6,758 nucleotides of DNA. Origin: Aestuariivirga sp. GTDB lineage: Bacteria > Pseudomonadota > Alphaproteobacteria > Rhizobiales > Aestuariivirgaceae. Shown here in pieces: positions 5,702 to 6,758 of this stretch. Below the pieces are notes generated by a model. It was not told the origin of the DNA. It made no database searches and saw nothing but the letters and a program-made list of their open reading frames with translations. The translations under genes were made by a program, and so were the position numbers. Location of the stretch: the NCBI GenBank assembly GCA_020252385.1, contig JADCDC010000163.1, forward strand, positions 1-6,758, written 5' to 3'. The stretch's first letter is position 1. Each line of letters begins with the position of its first letter.

Positions 5702-6758
5702 ATGTCATTGACACGGAGAGGCTTTGCAAAGGCGGCGGCCGGCGTCGCGATCGGCGCCTATTTCAGCGGCGCGAAGATCGCCTTCGCCCAGGAAGAGACG
5801 ATCAAGGTGGGCGTGCTGCACTCGCTGTCCGGCACCATGGCGATCTCGGAGACGACGCTGAAGGACGTCATGCTGATGCTCATCGAGGAGCAGAACAAGA
5901 AGGGCGGCCTCCTTGGCAAGAAGCTCGAGGCCGTGGTCGTCGACCCCGCCTCCGACTGGCCGCTGTTCGCCGAAAAGGCGCGCGAGCTGATCGCCGTCAA
6001 CAAGGTTGCCGCGGTGTTCGGCTGCTGGACCAGCGTGTCGCGCAAGTCGGTGCTGCCCGTGTTCAAGGAGCTCAACAACATCCTGTTCTACCCCGTCCAG
6101 TACGAGGGTGAGGAATCCGAGCGCAACGTGTTCTACACGGGTGCCGCCCCCAACCAGCAGGCCATTCCCGCCGTCGATTACCTTCTGGCCAACGAGAAGG
6201 TCGAGCGCTGGGTGCTGGCCGGCACCGACTACGTCTATCCGCGCACGACGAACAAGATCCTCGAGGCCTATCTCAAGGCCAAGGGCGTTGCCGCCGAAGA
6301 CATCATGATCAACTATACGCCCTTCGGCCATTCCGACTGGCAGACCATCGTGTCCGACATCAAGAAGTTCGGCTCAGCCGGCAAGAAGACCGCCGTCGTC
6401 TCGACCATCAACGGCGACGCCAACGTGCCCTTCTACAAGGAACTCGCCAACCAGGGCATCGCGGCGGAAGACATTCCGGTCGTCGCCTTCTCGGTGGGCG
6501 AGGAGGAACTTGCCGGCATCGACACCGGCCCGCTCGTCGGCCACCTCGCCGCCTGGAACTACTTCCAGTCGGTCGACACGCCGGAGAACGCCGAGTTCAT
6601 CAAGACCTGGAGGGCCTTCACCAAGAACGACAAGCGCGTCACCAACGACCCGATGGAGGCCCATTACATCGGCTTCAACATGTGGGTGAAGGCGGTCGAG
6701 AAGGCCGGCACCACGGACCCCGACGCGGTGATCGACGCGCTGATCGGCGTCTCCGTGC
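5702..6758 (+). CDS. urtA: Urea ABC transporter substrate-binding protein UrtA, 3' end missing
   Basis: UrtA is the periplasmic receptor that delivers urea to the UrtBCDE high-affinity ABC importer, used when nitrogen is scarce. About 352 codons are visible before the right edge; the family is usually a little over 400 residues, so the C-terminal part is missing. The N-terminus is a Tat-type signal: TRRGF (4-8) with twin arginines, a short hydrophobic stretch, and a likely cleavage site after AFA (27-29). The mature part is a periplasmic-binding-protein type I fold of the branched-chain amino acid/amide group, beginning TIKVGVLHSLSG (33-44). Family-typical blocks are FGCWTSVSRKSVLPVF (106-121), FYPVQYEG (129-136) and TGAAPNQQ (146-153), with FSVGEEELAGID and NDPMEAHYIGFNMW further on. 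These blocks separate UrtA from amide and branched-chain amino acid receptors. A sigma-54 promoter and a strong ribosome binding site precede it. urtBCDE would be expected beyond the window. Confidence 0.95.
   Translation, partial: MSLTRRGFAKAAAGVAIGAYFSGAKIAFAQEETIKVGVLHSLSGTMAISETTLKDVMLMLIEEQNKKGGLLGKKLEAVVVDPASDWPLFAEKARELIAVNKVAAVFGCWTSVSRKSVLPVFKELNNILFYPVQYEGEESERNVFYTGAAPNQQAIPAVDYLLANEKVERWVLAGTDYVYPRTTNKILEAYLKAKGVAAEDIMINYTPFGHSDWQTIVSDIKKFGSAGKKTAVVSTINGDANVPFYKELANQGIAAEDIPVVAFSVGEEELAGIDTGPLVGHLAAWNYFQSVDTPENAEFIKTWRAFTKNDKRVTNDPMEAHYIGFNMWVKAVEKAGTTDPDAVIDALIGVSV

Noticed and set aside
5705..6331. 208-codon minus-strand frame opposite urtA
   Set aside because: Its sequence is antisense text to the strongly conserved urtA signal peptide and binding domain; no ribosome binding site or domain was seen.

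Overview
The window is high-GC bacterial DNA, roughly two thirds G+C by eye, with dense coding and short gaps. The protein set and style suggest an alphaproteobacterium, probably of the Rhizobiales/Hyphomicrobiales type: a Tat-exported UrtA urea-binding protein behind a sigma-54 promoter, next to acid-sugar catabolism genes. This placement is inference; there is no rRNA or other marker in the window. No tRNA, rRNA, CRISPR array, insertion sequence or phage gene is visible.

Layout. Bases 1-3493 hold a tight plus-strand operon of three genes: the 3' part of a D-apionate lactonase family gene (apnL-like, cut by the left edge), a DUF1537 kinase matching OtnK (3-oxo-tetronate kinase), and a class II aldolase-fold decarboxylase matching OtnC. 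The gaps are 5 bp and an ATGA overlap, so translation is probably coupled. Facing it tail to tail, only 3 bp away, is a minus-strand short-chain dehydrogenase (3497-4273) resembling galactitol/polyol dehydrogenases. Its start lies 99 bp from a divergent plus-strand gene (4373-5470) for a fold-type III PLP enzyme of the D-threonine aldolase/D-serine dehydratase family. The 99-bp divergent gap contains a repeated GATGCATT element. A 231-bp intergenic region (5471-5701) follows, with a dyad symmetry, an AT-rich patch and a near-perfect -24/-12 sigma-54 promoter. It leads into urtA (5702 to the right edge, truncated), normally the first gene of a urtABCDE urea ABC transporter operon.

How they work together. 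The left operon would open an aldonolactone, and after an oxidation step encoded outside the window, phosphorylate a 3-oxo acid and decarboxylate it to a triose phosphate (dihydroxyacetone phosphate for tetronates). The SDR may feed polyols or sugars into the same catabolism. The PLP enzyme acts on a beta-hydroxy D-amino acid and, if it is a dehydratase, would release ammonia. The sigma-54 promoter of urtA fits nitrogen-limitation control of urea uptake.

Most of the window is recognisable metabolism. The points most worth a second look are the pairing of an ApnL-family lactonase with OtnK/OtnC rather than with the RuBisCO-like enzymes of the described apionate pathways, the dehydratase-type metal motif of the PLP enzyme, and the architecture of the two intergenic regions.
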